Shown: piece after piece, positions 44,104-56,863 of the stretch
How positions within the stretch are numbered: position 1 is the stretch's first letter
Layout of the letters: every line of letters begins with the position of its first letter
Assembly: GCF_018873765.1 (NCBI RefSeq)
Contig: NC_057923.1
Span: 11,296,413-11,360,412 of the forward strand
Length of the DNA: 64,000 nucleotides
DNA from: Telopea speciosissima
Taxonomy: Eukaryota > Streptophyta > Magnoliopsida > Proteales > Proteaceae
Reading direction: 5' to 3'
Notes under the pieces: model-generated
Told to the model about the DNA's origin: nothing
The model's input: only the letters and a program-made list of their open reading frames with translations
Database searches by the model: none
Position numbers and translations under genes: made by a program

Positions 44104-46079
44104 ATATATTTTTAGTTGTTAATTACTAGCAATTTTAGATGAACGGGAAGGTTTCTCTGGTGTGCCCTTCCCTCTCGTCTACTACTTTGAGTTTAGTTGA
44201 TTCCTTTTTTTTTTCTTCTTCCCTGATTCCAAAGCCAGGTGTTTAGTGATAAGGGACCTCCTTATACCATCTCTGCTGTTAAATCTTGATATTTATAAAA
44301 CAATAAAGAAATGTGGTTTGGCCTTATATCTGATTTGTTGCACAGTACTTAAAAAGAGTATAAATCAACCATTTAAAGTTAAAGAATCTTCTATGGAAGC
44401 TTGTGTGAGTTGTTTGGGAATTATACTTTCTTTGTATTGCTTAGATAGGAAATCAAATGGGATGGAAAATGAGAAGGGTTCCCTAAGAATCTCCATTTGA
44501 GACAAACCAACTTTTCTTTTGTAACTTCCAGTTCCTTTTTCTGGTTATCTTAACGTGAGAAGAAAGTTTGTAAAAGAAAGCCAATGGAATGTAAAATAAC
44601 AAGTGGGTAGAACGTATATATATATATCTATCAGTTTGCTTTTCCCAACTCCAGTTACTTTCTAAGCTTCTCTGCGCAACAAATGGAGTCGGAGCAAAAG
44701 TGATTTCCAACTTCATTAAAAGTAGGTAGTATGAAGTAACTTACACAGTAAAGTGAGTTTTCAAGTAAATAAAACCACAGAAAACAGGAAAAGTGTCTTA
44801 AAAACAACGTGAAAACAGAAGAAAAACGAATACAAAGAGAAGAACAAACTCACAAGACAAGATTTACGTGGTTCACCCCCAAGAAGGAAGGCTACATCCA
44901 CGGTTGAGCAATAGAACGCTTCCACTATTTCTCTGAAGCAAAATACAAACTCTCACCCTCACATCTCTCAAAGAGATAACAACATTATATAGGAAACTCT
45001 AACCTATAAAATATAAAACTACCTTTGAGACCCACCAGATCTGGTTCAAACCTGAACCAACATAGAGCGAATTACACATCAAATCGAAAATCTCGCTGAA
45101 CTCTATAGGGAGCAGCGCCTATGACGCTGAAGTATGCACTTTTAGGCAATTTTGGTGTTTTTCAAAGGCAAAACGACCCACAGAAGAATCACAACACGTT
45201 TTGGATTGAGATCAAGCTTCATCAATAAAAAAGTGATCAAACATTAGAGACACAGAGGTTGTGTTTTCTGTAAATTAATACACCATCTTTAAGTAGCCAG
45301 ATGTGATATGTGATCAGGGAATTAGTGTCATTGCCGGTATCAGGATAAGGCTTAGTTGTTGTTGTTGTTGTTGTTACGGTGTCAATATCGATCAATACTG
45401 ACAATGAGATCGATAAGAATTGACCATATTGGGTCACACTGGACTATTTTCTCCCAAAAATTCTAATACCATTTTTTTTTGTAAAGGTATCGGTATTGGC
45501 CGAATTGATTGATACAGTCGATCTTTTTCCTAAATCCATGTGTGTGACACAATCAGAGGGCACTGTGAAAGGTGGGGTGGTAATTTCACCCACTCATGTC
45601 AAGGCACAGGGACCATGCAATGACGTGAGGTATGCAACAATCATTTTTTTCCTCAAATTGCTGAACTAGCCTATATTACCACTAAATCCACCTCGGATTT
45701 TTTTCCTCTAAGGTTCCTTCACCCATACGGTTGTGAGGTTCTCTTTAGGGATGTTCGACACGTGTCAGAGAGAAATCCAACAGCTGGCTTTTCAAATATA
45801 GTTTACGTTGGTGGTTTCCAATGAACGTGTGACTCTCTCTATCTCTCCTCTCTCCACTCCTTCCTCAAAACCAAACTTGTCTCTCTCCTTTTTACCAAAA
45901 AAAAAAAGAGATTTGTCTCTCTCCTCTGTCCACGTAAGCAGTTTCCCAATGAAACAGCAACTCTCACGTCTCCTCTTTCCCGCTCTCGTCTCTCTCCTCT
46001 CTCTATACTATTTCCAAAAATCAACGAAGAGTGCGCCTTGGAGAAACTTCGGTGAAGCCGATGGCTGTTATCCTTCCTT

Positions 46080-46465
46080 CTTTCTCCACCCATCTGTCCT
46101 TGGTGGTTCAATAAACGATATTCCATCCTCCACCATTTGGATCTTCGATTCTCGATTCAGTCGATGGAAAATCGGTCCCAAAATGCGTGTCGATAGGGAA
46201 TTCGCCGCTGCTGATGTTCTCAATGGAAAATTTTATGTCATGGGAGGTTGCTTGGTGGATTCCTCGGCTCGATCTACTAATTGGGCGGAAGTGTACCGAC
46301 TGAGCTCGATTTGGGGTGGAGGGGGAGAGCTATTGTTGTTGATGGGGTTTTGTATTGCTATGGTTATTTGGGGAAAATCAAGGTTACGACGTGAAGGAGG
46401 GCATATGGAAGGAACTGAAAGGTGTGCAGAAGGATTTGCCCAAGTTCATATGTGCTGTTGGTGAT
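46080..46465 (+). pseudogene. Captured F-box/kelch (SKIP6-like) fragment
   Basis: SKIP6-like proteins are kelch-repeat F-box subunits of SCF ubiquitin ligases. The frame from 46100 reads kelch motifs: VLGGSINDIPSSTIWIFDSR, then [40 protein letters not shown]. At about 46298 the match jumps, with loss of some 50 residues and a frame change, to [20 protein letters not shown] and, after another frameshift near 46380, [20 protein letters not shown], ending in TGA at about 46465. The N-terminal F-box is absent and replaced by inverted-repeat sequence. It is not expected to make a working ligase subunit. Confidence 0.8.
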
Positions 46466-46572
46466 CTGATGTGATTAAAAGGTGATAAGAGCCTAAGCAG
46501 TTTATAAAAAAGAATAAAAAAAAAACTCTATTCATTCAAACTTTTTTGGGTTTACTGATTTTCTGTAGCAAC

Positions 46573-46862
46573 AAGGATGGACTAACAAAATGGTTTGCTA
46601 AGGGATTTTCCATGGGAAAACTGGAGAGTTTTTTTTTTCTTGATATAGGACAACAATAGGGTAACCCTCAACTGAGTTGAAACTTAGAATGAAAATGAAG
46701 ATTATGGATTTCATGAGCAAGGATGGACTAACAAAATGGTTTGTTAAGGGATTTTCCCTAGGAAAACTGGAGGAGTTTTTTTTCTTGATATAGGACAACA
46801 ATAGGGTAACCCTCAACTAAGTTGAAACTTGGAATGAAAATGAAGATTATGGATTTCATGAC
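46573..46862 (+). repeat. 146-bp tandem duplication
   Basis: Units 46573-46718 and 46719-46862 both begin AAGGATGGACTAACAAAATG and end GATTATGGATTTCATGA, with a few substitutions and a T-tract length change. It lies inside the candidate Pack-MULE, after the kelch fragment. Confidence 0.9.
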
Positions 46863-47736
46863 AAGATCAGATGATTGATTTATTGGCTATGGTTCAAAGA
46901 GATTAAAAACAAAACAGAAAAACAGTAGAATGTGTAATATTAGAGAAGAAAGAAGTAACTATAAGCTTTCCACAAGAATCCATGATGGTGTTCTTTGAAT
47001 CTACGATGAATCCACTAGTGATTGGAAGGAAAATTAATTTTCTTGAATCCCCATAAAAATAAATACATTTCCCACCTTCAAAATCATATTTCCTTTCCAT
47101 CATGTTGAGTCTTCATATTCTGGAAAACAGTTGCATAAGTATTTGTTTGTCAGTTCATGTCTTATGTATCTTCCAATTCATTACTATAGAGAGAGGAGAG
47201 AGACGAGAGAGAGGACACATGAGAGATGAGAGAGACGAGAAGTGAGAGTTGTAGAAACTACAAACGTTGAGAGAGGAGAGAGGAGAGAGAAGAGAGTGGT
47301 TTTGAGAAAAAAGTAGAGAGTAGAAAGAGTCACTCGTTGTTTGAGAACCACCATCATGAAATGTATTTCACCTCACAACCGTTAGATTTCTCTCTGACAT
47401 GTGTCGAACATCCTTAAAGAGAACCTCACAACCATATCGGTGAGGGAACCTTAGAGGAAAAAAATCAATATTACCTTTGGTTTTATATTCAATTAATACG
47501 TAGAAACACAACCACAACGAGGTACCGATTAAAATTCAAAGACAAAATAAAGGGCGTGCAACAAGTTTTAAGAATTATATGTGGATTTGTTCCAATTCCT
47601 AGTTGGTCCATCGATTCTAGAGGTAGATCCAAAACCAGACCATTAAACTATTGAGTGAGTTGGTTCTGATCCGATTCCCTATTCTGGTCCAGACTCAACA
47701 CCCAAAAGGCAGGAACACGAGTAGACGGAGTGACCC

Positions 47737-48322
47737 ATGAATGCTTCCGACTACAGGATTCGGAGGCACTACCTTGCACCACCTTTGTTTAGGCATTACC
47801 TCCAGCAGCGATGCGAAGGATCTAGGCTGAAAACCATTGACAATGACTCCAAGTTAAACCAATCAATGCCTCTTATCAGAGAGAACGCACATCTCTTACA
47901 GGAAGCAGGCGCTGGAGCAGCAGAACCACCTGCTCAGTACAGTTGTGTCAATGCTGCAAACAGTGGGATAGTCAAAGGATCGCCACAATCATACTGCTAG
48001 CACTTCTCAACAAATCAAGCGAACTTAATGAGCTTATTCATCAAGAAGCTATTTGGTCTTGCCTCATGAAGAAAATGAAAAGCTGCACAGAAGCGAAAGA
48101 ACCGAACATGAAAAAACATTAAAACAAATGGACTTTGGCCAAAACAGGAAGGAGGAAGTAAGATCCATTTTGGAGCATGAAATTGGAAGTACTACACTTG
48201 TGGAACATTCGTATACATTAATCTCAATACTGAGAGAATTCTGGTCCTACGATCAACAGGAAAGCACTCCAAAACAACTGCTCTCGGCAGCTGATTTATC
48301 ATCAGTCGGGTGTTTCTGCTAA
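47737..48322 (+). other. Unrecognised open frames
   Basis: An 87-codon frame (47737-48000) and an 89-codon frame (48053-48322) with balanced, charged composition (LIRENAHLLQEAGAGAAEPP; GQNRKEEVRSILEHEIGSTT). They lie in different frames and point toward the OB-fold gene's 3' end. No family was recognised. They could be remnants of a coiled-coil gene or chance frames. Confidence 0.25.
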
Positions 48323-48506
48323 GGTATCACCCCACTCCCTTCAGTAGTAGTAGCTTCAAGATTTTCTAGTAGAGAATTTGCCCAGGCAACCAAGAGCCAG
48401 ATGCCCAGGAAAACAACAAATTGCCGGCCTCAAAAAAGAAATCACAAAATTCACATCTTGCTTCATTTGATTTTCTTCAGAGGGGTAAGCAACTGATTTG
48501 CACAAA

Positions 48507-51500
48507 TCACTCTTCAACAACATTCACCAGTTCATATTCCACCAGCGACAGGTTGTTATCTTCCTTCACAGTGAAGCTCGCTGGTTCAGTCACTTCAACA
48601 CGGCCCCACTTGTCTACAGCAAGCCTCATTGAACCCTTGAACATGTCGATTTTCGCATTGCGCAGGATTACAGTTGTATTGTCTTTCATCAAGTCCACTG
48701 GGCAAAACACATCTTGTTGACAACAATATACAACAAAAATATAACAAAATAATACAAGAATATTGGAATAATGATTTACGCCATCTGATGCAGTATATAT
48801 CATAAGTAACAAGAAGAAGAGGAACTAGCAGCATGTACTAGTTTCCTAGGGTTAGAAGGAATTCAGTCCAATTCTCCAGTCCAAATTGTGGGTCAGTTTT
48901 ATTTTATTTTCTTATTTTCTGATCTTACATCTGAAGCCTATCTTCACTCTGATTTCTTGCTAGAAGACTCAGATCTGTTTCTGAACCTATAGTTTGCTAT
49001 TCTGTTTCTGGTTTCATTTGAAAACAATATCTGTTCTGTGTTCTGTTACTTAAACTAGAATTGTATCTCTGTTAATATTTCCTGTTCTGATTACTTAGCT
49101 GGAACCTGCTTTGTCATTATTAAGCTCTTTTAATAGCCATCGTATATATTAGTACATCCTTGGGGCTGTGTGCAGCGGAGATCCATAAACAAAGTACAGA
49201 ATAATTAATAAAATAAACAGCAAGAACCATTAAGATTCCAGGTTAGCAAAAACAGCAGGCACCATAGAATAAACTACCACGAATACTGTGAGAAGCACAA
49301 ACACTAGCAGAAAAATGTGAAGCAGTTAGAAGGCCGCACCAACATCAACTAAACAGTTGCAACACTCCACCAGACACGAGAAAGGAAAAAAAAAAAGAAC
49401 CCTTACCCATAGGAATTACAATAATACAACTCCTCTCAACTCGACTCTGCATTCTCCCAACTAAATGGGATCGGACACATGGATCTTCTCTGTCCAATCA
49501 GCTCTATTCAAACTTCCTGTTAGTTCCTCATATATCCCATAAACAGCCCCATTTATAGATTTAGAAAGATAAAATAAATGAATTAAGAAAAGAAATATGA
49601 GAAGGAATATAAAACAAGGGTAAATTCTTCCCTATTTTACAATTTCCAACTTCTAACTTAATCCTAAAGATTAAAATATCTTCCCACATCTGATTACATT
49701 TATGTACATTAATTAGAGACTTAAAAACTTCACCCTGAGCTCAGCCCATTCACAAAACCAAACCCCAATCTAGAGAGGACAACCATCTCACTATTTAAAA
49801 TAAGAAAAGCAAATTAAACCAGTCTTACCCTAATAGCATAATCTTCCTGCAGATTCTTGTTATTTTAGTCCTACAATCTGAACCAAATCCCATATAGTGC
49901 TCAGATATTCGGTCAAATTACTCCAAAACCTTCTTAGTGGGGAAAATAAGCACCTTGGAATCTAGAAACTAACTATTCTTAGCTATGGAACACACCGAGA
50001 GCTTAAAAGCACATGTGATCCTCCAACATCATTCCCCACATCGTTTCCATTTAACGATAATTAATTTCTACTTACCTTTCCCCTGCAGTAGCATTTATAC
50101 CCATGTCAGTCACCACCCCTAGTACCAAACTTCATTAAAAGTCGTATCATGCCTTAATTACCATGACTTAAGAAGGCTATTCTAAGATTCTCTCTCACCA
50201 ACTTTGTACTTTTCTAAATCTCACTTTCCTCATCACTGACCACACTTCTAAAAAAAAAAATCCAATGGCTATTCCAAACCATCACTCCATGTCGAATATC
50301 TTTGAAAGCGTGTTGCACTCCTTGAGATTCTCTATAAATATCCAAGAACATCTGTAAAAATTTATAAAACTTTATAAAATTCAAGTCTACATATTTTTAG
50401 CCATAGCATAGGGATTTCTTGGATGATGTTCAGTACAGAAGGCTTCCCCATTTAAAGTCAAAGTAATAACTGGCTTATAACTCAGCATCATAAAATACCT
50501 TGACTGGTACGTTTAATAGAGAACCTAATCTTCTGATTTAGCTTCCAAATTATTTATAAGATCTCTAGTTTCCTAGAAGCTCTATAGCTACTGCTCACAA
50601 ATTAGTACATTTGAACCCAGACTCACTCTCTTGTCAGCAAACATGCAAGAGTAGAAAGTTGATTATGTAAATTGTCAACTAGCCCTTCCACAGCAGGCTC
50701 ACACTTTATCTTCATTCCCTGATCAATCTTTAATTTCAGCCACAGAAAAAACGTAGCATGTAAACTACTCAACTATCTCGATTCTCCTACATCAGCTGCA
50801 GCTGCACAAGTGCCCAACCCAAACATGCTCGAAGATACTCTAGGGAAAGATACTCCACAAGAAAAAAAAAAAAGCTGAACAAGATTCAAAAAAAAGAAGA
50901 TGAAAACTAGAAATGCATAATGCACCAAAGAGATGCCCATGAAAGAATAACCAAAGGGTCTGGGTTCAATGTACACTAAGTAACATCATAGTGATGTACA
51001 TCAAATAAAAGCCTTCAAGATTAGTGGGCAATATATGTATAAAGTGCAGTGCACGAAATGTAGACCACTGAAACTGAAGACAAGATTTTAATGAACATCT
51101 GTACGACACACCATGCAGAAAGATAATTCATTAATTGGGTCAACTCAAAGATACTATCTAACCACAACAGATGACATGTCTAAGTATTGTATTGTCATTC
51201 AACAAGTTACAGGATTGGCTCTAGGTTCCCCTTAACCTCAGTGAGGAAGAACAAAAATTTGAGAAGGAGGTACAGCAACACTTTTTGGGACTTTTTGGAG
51301 TATGCTGGCCACTCCCTTGTACATTCTTGACCAAGCTTGGTTTTGGATGGTATCGAGGAGAATTTTTTTCTTGAGTAAGGCATTCTTGACCTAGCTTGGT
51401 TTTGGATGGTATCACAGGAGGGGGAATTTTCTTAAGAAATACCTTCGTGAAGATCTTGTGTGGAGGATATGGGACAAGAGATATAATCAGATTCTCAAGG

Positions 51501-52977
51501 ATGATAGTAGAACAACTTGTAAGATTTGAGAGTCTACTGTGATTCGGCCAGCTCATGGGCCACAAACAATGTTCTGAGGCATCCCACTTGTTTATTTACA
51601 AAGGGAATCAGGACAGGTAATTAGATGAAATCCATATAAAGAGGTGGTATCACATGAATTGGTGGTTCCCCCCCACCCATTGAACTCCATAAAATTGAAC
51701 TTAGATGGATGCAACTTCAGAAGTCCAGGTCAAACCGGTATTGGAGAACTTTTAAGACCACATGGGATATGCCATATCAGCGTTTTCAGGTCCCATTGGA
51801 AAAGCAGACTCGAACACCACAGAAATTAAAGCATTAATTGAGGGATTGTATACTGTGCTACATAGCCGCAGACTCAACTTGTTGTGATGGGCGACTCAAT
51901 TTTTGGTCATAAAATAACTTCTCTTTACAGTTTTTCCTTGTTCAATGGCAACATAATATTTGGTTATATTATAAAACATAAATAAGTAAATAAATAATAG
52001 GAGGTCAAGTAATCAACTGTGATGATTAATAAATTGAGGTAATCATGTGAGTTTTCATAGTTGTATACAAGGTTTAAAAACTCAGGATATGAAAAGGGAT
52101 CGGATTATGCTGATCCAGATACAAATCAGACAATATGGCCCAACCCTGGACAAGTTTTTGGGGGAGGGGATACTGCGGTATCAGTACAGTACCCAATGGA
52201 TCGGCATCCACCAATCACCAATTCCAATACAGATCAGCAGTTACATCTGATCCAATCCTGATACTTAAAAAATGACTATCACTAAAATGATTTCTAACTT
52301 AAACAACTCATCACATTGGAGATGATATGGATGGAATATACAAATAATTCTTAGAAATCATATTCAGGCTAATCCAAGCCAACTGATTACAGTCTTATGC
52401 ATTCAGACCCAATAGGATTTAACCTTGCCATGGATCTACCCTTATCCAGTCCAAGTTCATTCCATTGTAAGTCCCATACATACTAGTACTGTATAACTTC
52501 AACCAGATCCCATAACACTTGAAGAATGAGACTGAACACAAAAACGCCTGGAAAGCAAAATGAAAAGCTGTAGCAGCAGAATGATACAAGAGAATAAAAA
52601 CCAAAAACTAAAAAGAGTAGAAGTGCTGGATTATGATGGTGTCCATACTGCATGACTAAAATTCCTGTACCATTTTGACATTCTGCCATAACTATAATAC
52701 AATAAAAGGATTTAGACCTTGCGGCAAGATAGTTTTCAACTACAAAAATATTACCTTGGTCATTCCTGGCTGTAAAAATAATAATTCCAGTTTCATCTCC
52801 AACCAAGCATTCCGCTATGCGCATCTGACGTACTTGTGGCCCATCAGGGCGGACTTTCTGCAACACCATCTTCGAGCTCACCACCTTCACCGTAAGAGTG
52901 TGCCCGCTGGTTCCCGGCCGAAGTTGATCAACCTTGGTGAACACTGGCTTCCTCATTCCAGGCTTTGCTTCAGCCAT
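48507..52977 (-). CDS. OB-fold nucleic-acid-binding protein (At4g28440-like), 137 aa
   Basis: A single OB-fold domain protein related to SSB / SOSS-B proteins, expected to bind single-stranded nucleic acid; its plant role is poorly defined. Exon 1 is 52977-52755 (74 codons + 1 nt) and exon 2 is 48697-48507, ending TGA at 48509-48507. The phase-1 GT-AG junction gives ARNDQ-V-DLMKD. N-terminal signature: KPVFTKVDQLRPGTSGHTLT (residues 10-29), then QMRIAECLVGDETGIIIFTA (51-70); C-terminal: VILRNAKIDMFKGSMRLAVD and FTVKEDNNLSLVEYELVNVV. Length and both halves match the family closely, so the frame is intact despite a 4056-bp intron (48698-52754). Without splicing, exon 1 would read on to chance stops. 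Confidence 0.94.
49440..49525. mobile_element. Possible Au-SINE-like 3' fragment in the OB-fold intron
   Basis: AACTAAATGGGATCGGACAC and ATGGATCTT resemble the conserved 'TTGGGGTCGGCTACATGAATC' type region of Au SINEs. The tRNA-related head was not found. Confidence 0.35.
51319..51415 (+). repeat. Short local duplication in the intron
   Basis: CATTCTTGACCAAGCTTGG with TTTTGGATGGTATC at 51319-51353 recurs with one change at 51382-51415. Confidence 0.8.
51655..51920 (+). pseudogene. RNase H-like (LINE / non-LTR type) fragment in the OB-fold intron
   Basis: NSIKLNLDGCNFRSPGQTGI followed, after frame changes, by GPIGKADSNTTEIKALIEGL and LLWATQFLVIK-like text matches the plant RVT_3 RNase H domain found in LINE polyproteins and related cellular copies. 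Stops and a frameshift break it. Confidence 0.65.
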
Positions 52978-53629
52978 TTATAAAGCAACCTTGGAAACCC
53001 GATTTAAGAACCTTTCAGAGGAATAATATGGCATCAGAACAACAATTGAACCATCAAAGGAGCGACCAAAGCAATCCAAAATCAACAAAATCAGAACATA
53101 AAGCAAGAATCCAAGGTGATATACATGAACATCTTCATAAGCGTTAGTTTGTGTGTCTAACAGAGAGAGAGAGAGAGAGATTCCCGAATAAAACGAATAT
53201 GATAGCTTTCTAAATTTCTCAGTCCTTCCATCACTCAAGAGTTATACGTTTCTCAAAAGTTTCCTGCATTTGGGGAAAGTATCCAAATCTTGATTATCCC
53301 CACTCAAATTTGGCGTGAATACCTGCCAATTTACGATTTCCTCTCACAGGCAGCATGAAGGGTCAAGGGGGGACAAATTAACTAACCCTATACCCGCCAA
53401 AGAAAAGTCAGAGAAATACAAAAGCGCTTAAGCAATCTAGACAATGTTTACAAACAAAAGAAATTTCTGAACATGAGATTCCGATCCACAAATAACATAA
53501 ACAGAGCATTTCAAACGAAAACCTAATTTTTCAGATCAATCAAGTTGATATTGAAGGACATTATCTGATCATTGCGCAATGAAAAGCAGAAAATTAAAGA
53601 ACTAAATTGACATTCACCTTCGTTGTAGG

Positions 53630-53735
53630 GTCGACAAACGCAGTGACAACGGATTCGCAAACTGGAATTTTCGATGGCTCCCTGTGTGTTTTGTCTAGAA
53701 CTATATGAGAAGTGGCGATTAGCGATCATTGAAGA
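53630..53735 (-). promoter_or_regulatory. Possible 5'-UTR exon of the OB-fold gene
   Basis: The minus strand ends in CTACAACGAAG followed by GTGAATG, a plausible donor about 650 nt upstream of the start codon; CTGAAAG/GTTC near 53018 could be the acceptor. This is inferred only from splice-like sequence. Confidence 0.3.
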
Positions 53736-54439
53736 AGCCTTTTAGTATGAAAGGTTAAAACAATTGTGACCGTCGATGTTCCAGCGCCCGTGATATCTCA
53801 ACCGTACATGTGGACTTTAGAGACTGGATTATTTGAATGGGGAAATTTGATGGCAGAAAGGGAATTTCTGTCTAGAGAAGTAGACGAGACAGCCCATGCC
53901 TTCGAAGGGATCTACGTAAGCGATTGAAGGATATAAGTGTAAATATATTAGGGCTCAAGTGATCCAAGTTTGCCTAACATACAATTACAAATACACCCCC
54001 ACAATGCGGCTACGCCATTTCCCCATGATTCCTTATGCCATTGCTCAATATATGTCTATTTTTTTTTTTACCAAAAAAAATGTGTCTATTTCTCACCTTC
54101 TTTCATACTTTTGTATTTTATTTTTTTTTGTATTTTTTTTGTTTTTACGCAGAAACCTCGTGGAGGGGGAGATGGTTTATTCTTCCTCAACGGGAGAAAA
54201 AATTTGATTACAATAGACGTGAGAGACTCAGGATATGAATTCTCCCACCAACCAAACCCAGGAAAACAAACCGCCCACTTAGCAATATTATGGATACAAA
54301 ATTACACTTTCTTGGAATAAAGAAAAACTCACAAGTGTGGATGCCTTGTTGAAGATGCTTGATGTCTGTTCTCCCACCTACTTTTGTGTTGTTTTTGACA
54401 ACACACTCTATTCTTAATACTTGTCATTAAGCTTTATCT
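53736..54439. other. Non-coding stretch upstream of OB-fold gene
   Basis: T-rich with low-complexity T tracts at 54060-54150; no gene was recognised. Confidence 0.4.
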
Positions 54440-55837
54440 CATCTTAGGTGGAAATCAATTATAAATTTGGAATAGATGCTCTGCTTAGTTGTCAGACATG
54501 GATTTCGGTAGATTTACCTTCACATAAGGAACTTGTACAATATCGTTGGGTGTATATCATCAAACATAACATTGATGATTCTGTTGAGAAGTTCAAGACT
54601 CACTTGGTTGCCAAATGATATGCCAAAACCGATATAATAAATGTTTTTCTCTATAATGATTTAGATAAGGAGATCTATATCAAATATGGGAGAATGAACA
54701 AAAAAGTCTATAGACTGTACATGACTATTTATGGATTGAAACAATTACATAGAGCTTAGTTTGATAAGTACAACAAAATTGTCATCGTTTACGGATTCTC
54801 TCAATGCTACTCTAATCACTCTGTTTTTTGTTCGTCATTGAGGTTCTAAAGTGGTTATTTTGGTGGTCGATGTTGATGACATTATCGTTTATGTTAATGA
54901 CATGTTTGGCATTGAGGATATTAAAAGTTATTTGCAACAACACTTCCAAATGAAATATTTGAGAGATCTCATATATTTCTTAGGCATTGAGGTAGTCCGC
55001 AACAAGAGAAGTGTTAGTTTGTTTTAGAGGAAGTATGTTCTTGATTTTCTGTCCAAAATTGGCATGTTAGGTTGTAAACCTGTTGATACTGGCATAGATC
55101 TACAAATAAAACTTGGAACTTGTGAGGGTGAGGATTTTGGAGATAAATATGAGTACAAGATGTTAGTTGGAAGACTCATTTATCTTACTATTGCCAAGCT
55201 TGATGTGTCCTTTGTTGTTGGTGCTACCAATCAGTTTATAAACAATCCAAAGCAAGCTCATTGGGAGGAAGTATTTTGTATTCTAAGGTACCTTAAGGGT
55301 GCACATCTAGGATAGGCCTTATTTATCATCATTATGGTCATATTGATCTTGTTTTGTTATTCAAATGTTGATTGGGCTGGTTCTAGTGGTGATCGAAGGT
55401 CTACTAAGTGTTACTGTATATTTGTTGGTTGACATATGTTACATTAAGAAGTAACAAACAAACTACAGTGGCTCGATCTAATGCTAAGGTTGAGTATAAA
55501 TCTGTGACTCATACTACAACATTGTTCATATGGCTGAAGTTCTTTATACATGAGCTCTGGTTTTCAGTCATTAAACCTCAATGGATATGTATGGTGATAA
55601 TCAGGTTGATATTTACATTGCTAGTAATCTTGTGTTTAGTGATTGGACTATACATTTTGAGGTCGACTATCATTTTGTGTGGGATGCTGTTATGGAGCAA
55701 CTGATCTCTACCTTTGTTGGTTCTTAAAGTTAACTAGCTTGGTGATATGTTAATCAAAGCATTGTTTAGACATGCCTTTCTTGATGGTTATTCCAAACTA
55801 GGCATGGGTGATGTATATGCTCTAGCTTAAAAGGGAG
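54440..55837 (+). pseudogene. Ty1/Copia pol 3' half, decayed
   Basis: It begins in the reverse transcriptase (LLSCQTWISVDLPSHKELVQ, YRWVYIIKHNIDDSVEKFKT) with a deletion after HLVAK. It continues (VYRLYMTIYGLKQL near 54710; DVDD-type sequence near 54870; MLGCKPVDTGIDLQIKLG at 55064; VGRLIYLTIAKLDVSFVVGA at 55165; WAGSSGDRRSTKCYCIFVG near 55376; QTTVARSNAKVEYKSV near 55460). Stops and frameshifts are scattered. Gag, protease and integrase are absent, so the element is 5'-truncated. Confidence 0.88.
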
Positions 55838-56036
55838 TGTTAAGAATATTGGGCTTATACAGTATAGATAGGGGTAATTTGTAATTTAGGTATTTATTTA
55901 TTTGTATGAGGGGATACCTATATTGGTTTATTATATAACAAAAGGTATACTTACCTTTTACTTCGTTGTTGCTTTCTTTCTCTCTCTCTCTCTCAATTAA
56001 TAATTACTCATAATCAAGAAATGATAACTTATAACA
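55838..56036 (+). repeat. Probable 3' LTR of the Copia remnant
   Basis: Starts TGTTAAGAATATTG right after the polypurine-like AAAAGGGAG and ends ATAACTTATAACA, giving TGTTA...TAACA ends; 199 bp. It contains a CT microsatellite at 55978-55994. No second copy is present for confirmation. Confidence 0.6.
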
Positions 56037-56863
56037 CATTATTTCCATAAGATCATGAACGAGTTATCGATCGTGTCTTTCCTTCCTGGTCTGGAAGAGC
56101 TAGCAATGTGAGTGGACATCTAACTAGACTCAAGAGGAGTGTGCATCAGCAAGGATTGGTCTTAATATATCATCTTTTTAATGTATATGATAAATAGATT
56201 AACTACTCTTAAGTAAGAAATATCTAATGCAATGATCCCTCTAAATTTGTAGTCATAGTCCTCTTTTTTTTTTTATTAGCAAGTGATTAATTATATATGG
56301 GAGTGTGCGGATGACACCTCTATAGGTGTATTTAGAACTTGACATTTTTTTTTAATTGCCTCTTGTCTAATTCTAAATTTTTTTTTAAGATAAGGGTCTA
56401 AAAAAGTTTTGGGGAAGGTGTTCGTACATGGGATATTCTCCCATCAACTCCATCAAATAAGGGGTTCGTACATGGGATATTCTCCCATTAACTCCATCAA
56501 ATAAGGGGTACAGGGCTTTCCCTTGAGTCTACGTGCTCACTCAAAAGAAACTACTTGCTTGACCTAAACGGAATAGCTCATGGATACTCTTTATGGGGAG
56601 GCATGAGACACTTGAGCTTTCGCCTTAGAAGAAGAAGAGCTCTTTCTGTTGCTAACGCTTCTCGAAGAACCAAAGGTTACTTCAGCTGTTGCCAATGAAA
56701 GTATCTGTTTCCAACTCTCTCATATTTCGTATAGAAAGTAGCTAGAGGATGGATAGGACGAAGAGCAAGTTTCCTTAATTTATTTCAAACCTCGATTTCT
56801 ACCATTTTGAATTGATATTTATGCCCATCTAACTCCATTTAATGCAGATTGTGCACATGCACG
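56037..56863. other. Non-coding intergenic DNA
   Basis: Contains a short tandem duplication: GTTCGTACATGGGATATTCT at 56420-56439 and again at 56464-56483, unit about 44 bp. No gene was recognised. Confidence 0.5.

Larger units (their letters stand above)
45681..47466. mobile_element. Candidate Pack-MULE with long terminal inverted repeats
   Basis: Left 45696-46015 and right 47185-47466 are inverted copies of about 280-320 bp. Shared blocks include CCTCTAAGGTTCC, GGTTGTGAGGTTCTCTTTA, GATGTTCGACAC, GTCAGAGAGAAATC and CGTCTCTCTCCTCTCTCTAT. Flanks TATATTACC (45672-45680) and AATATTACC (47467-47475) match 8 of 9, a possible 9-bp duplication. The left end then has about 15 bp not seen in the right end, so the boundary is approximate. 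Long inverted repeats, a 9-bp duplication and a captured gene fragment without transposase define Pack-MULEs. Confidence 0.7.
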
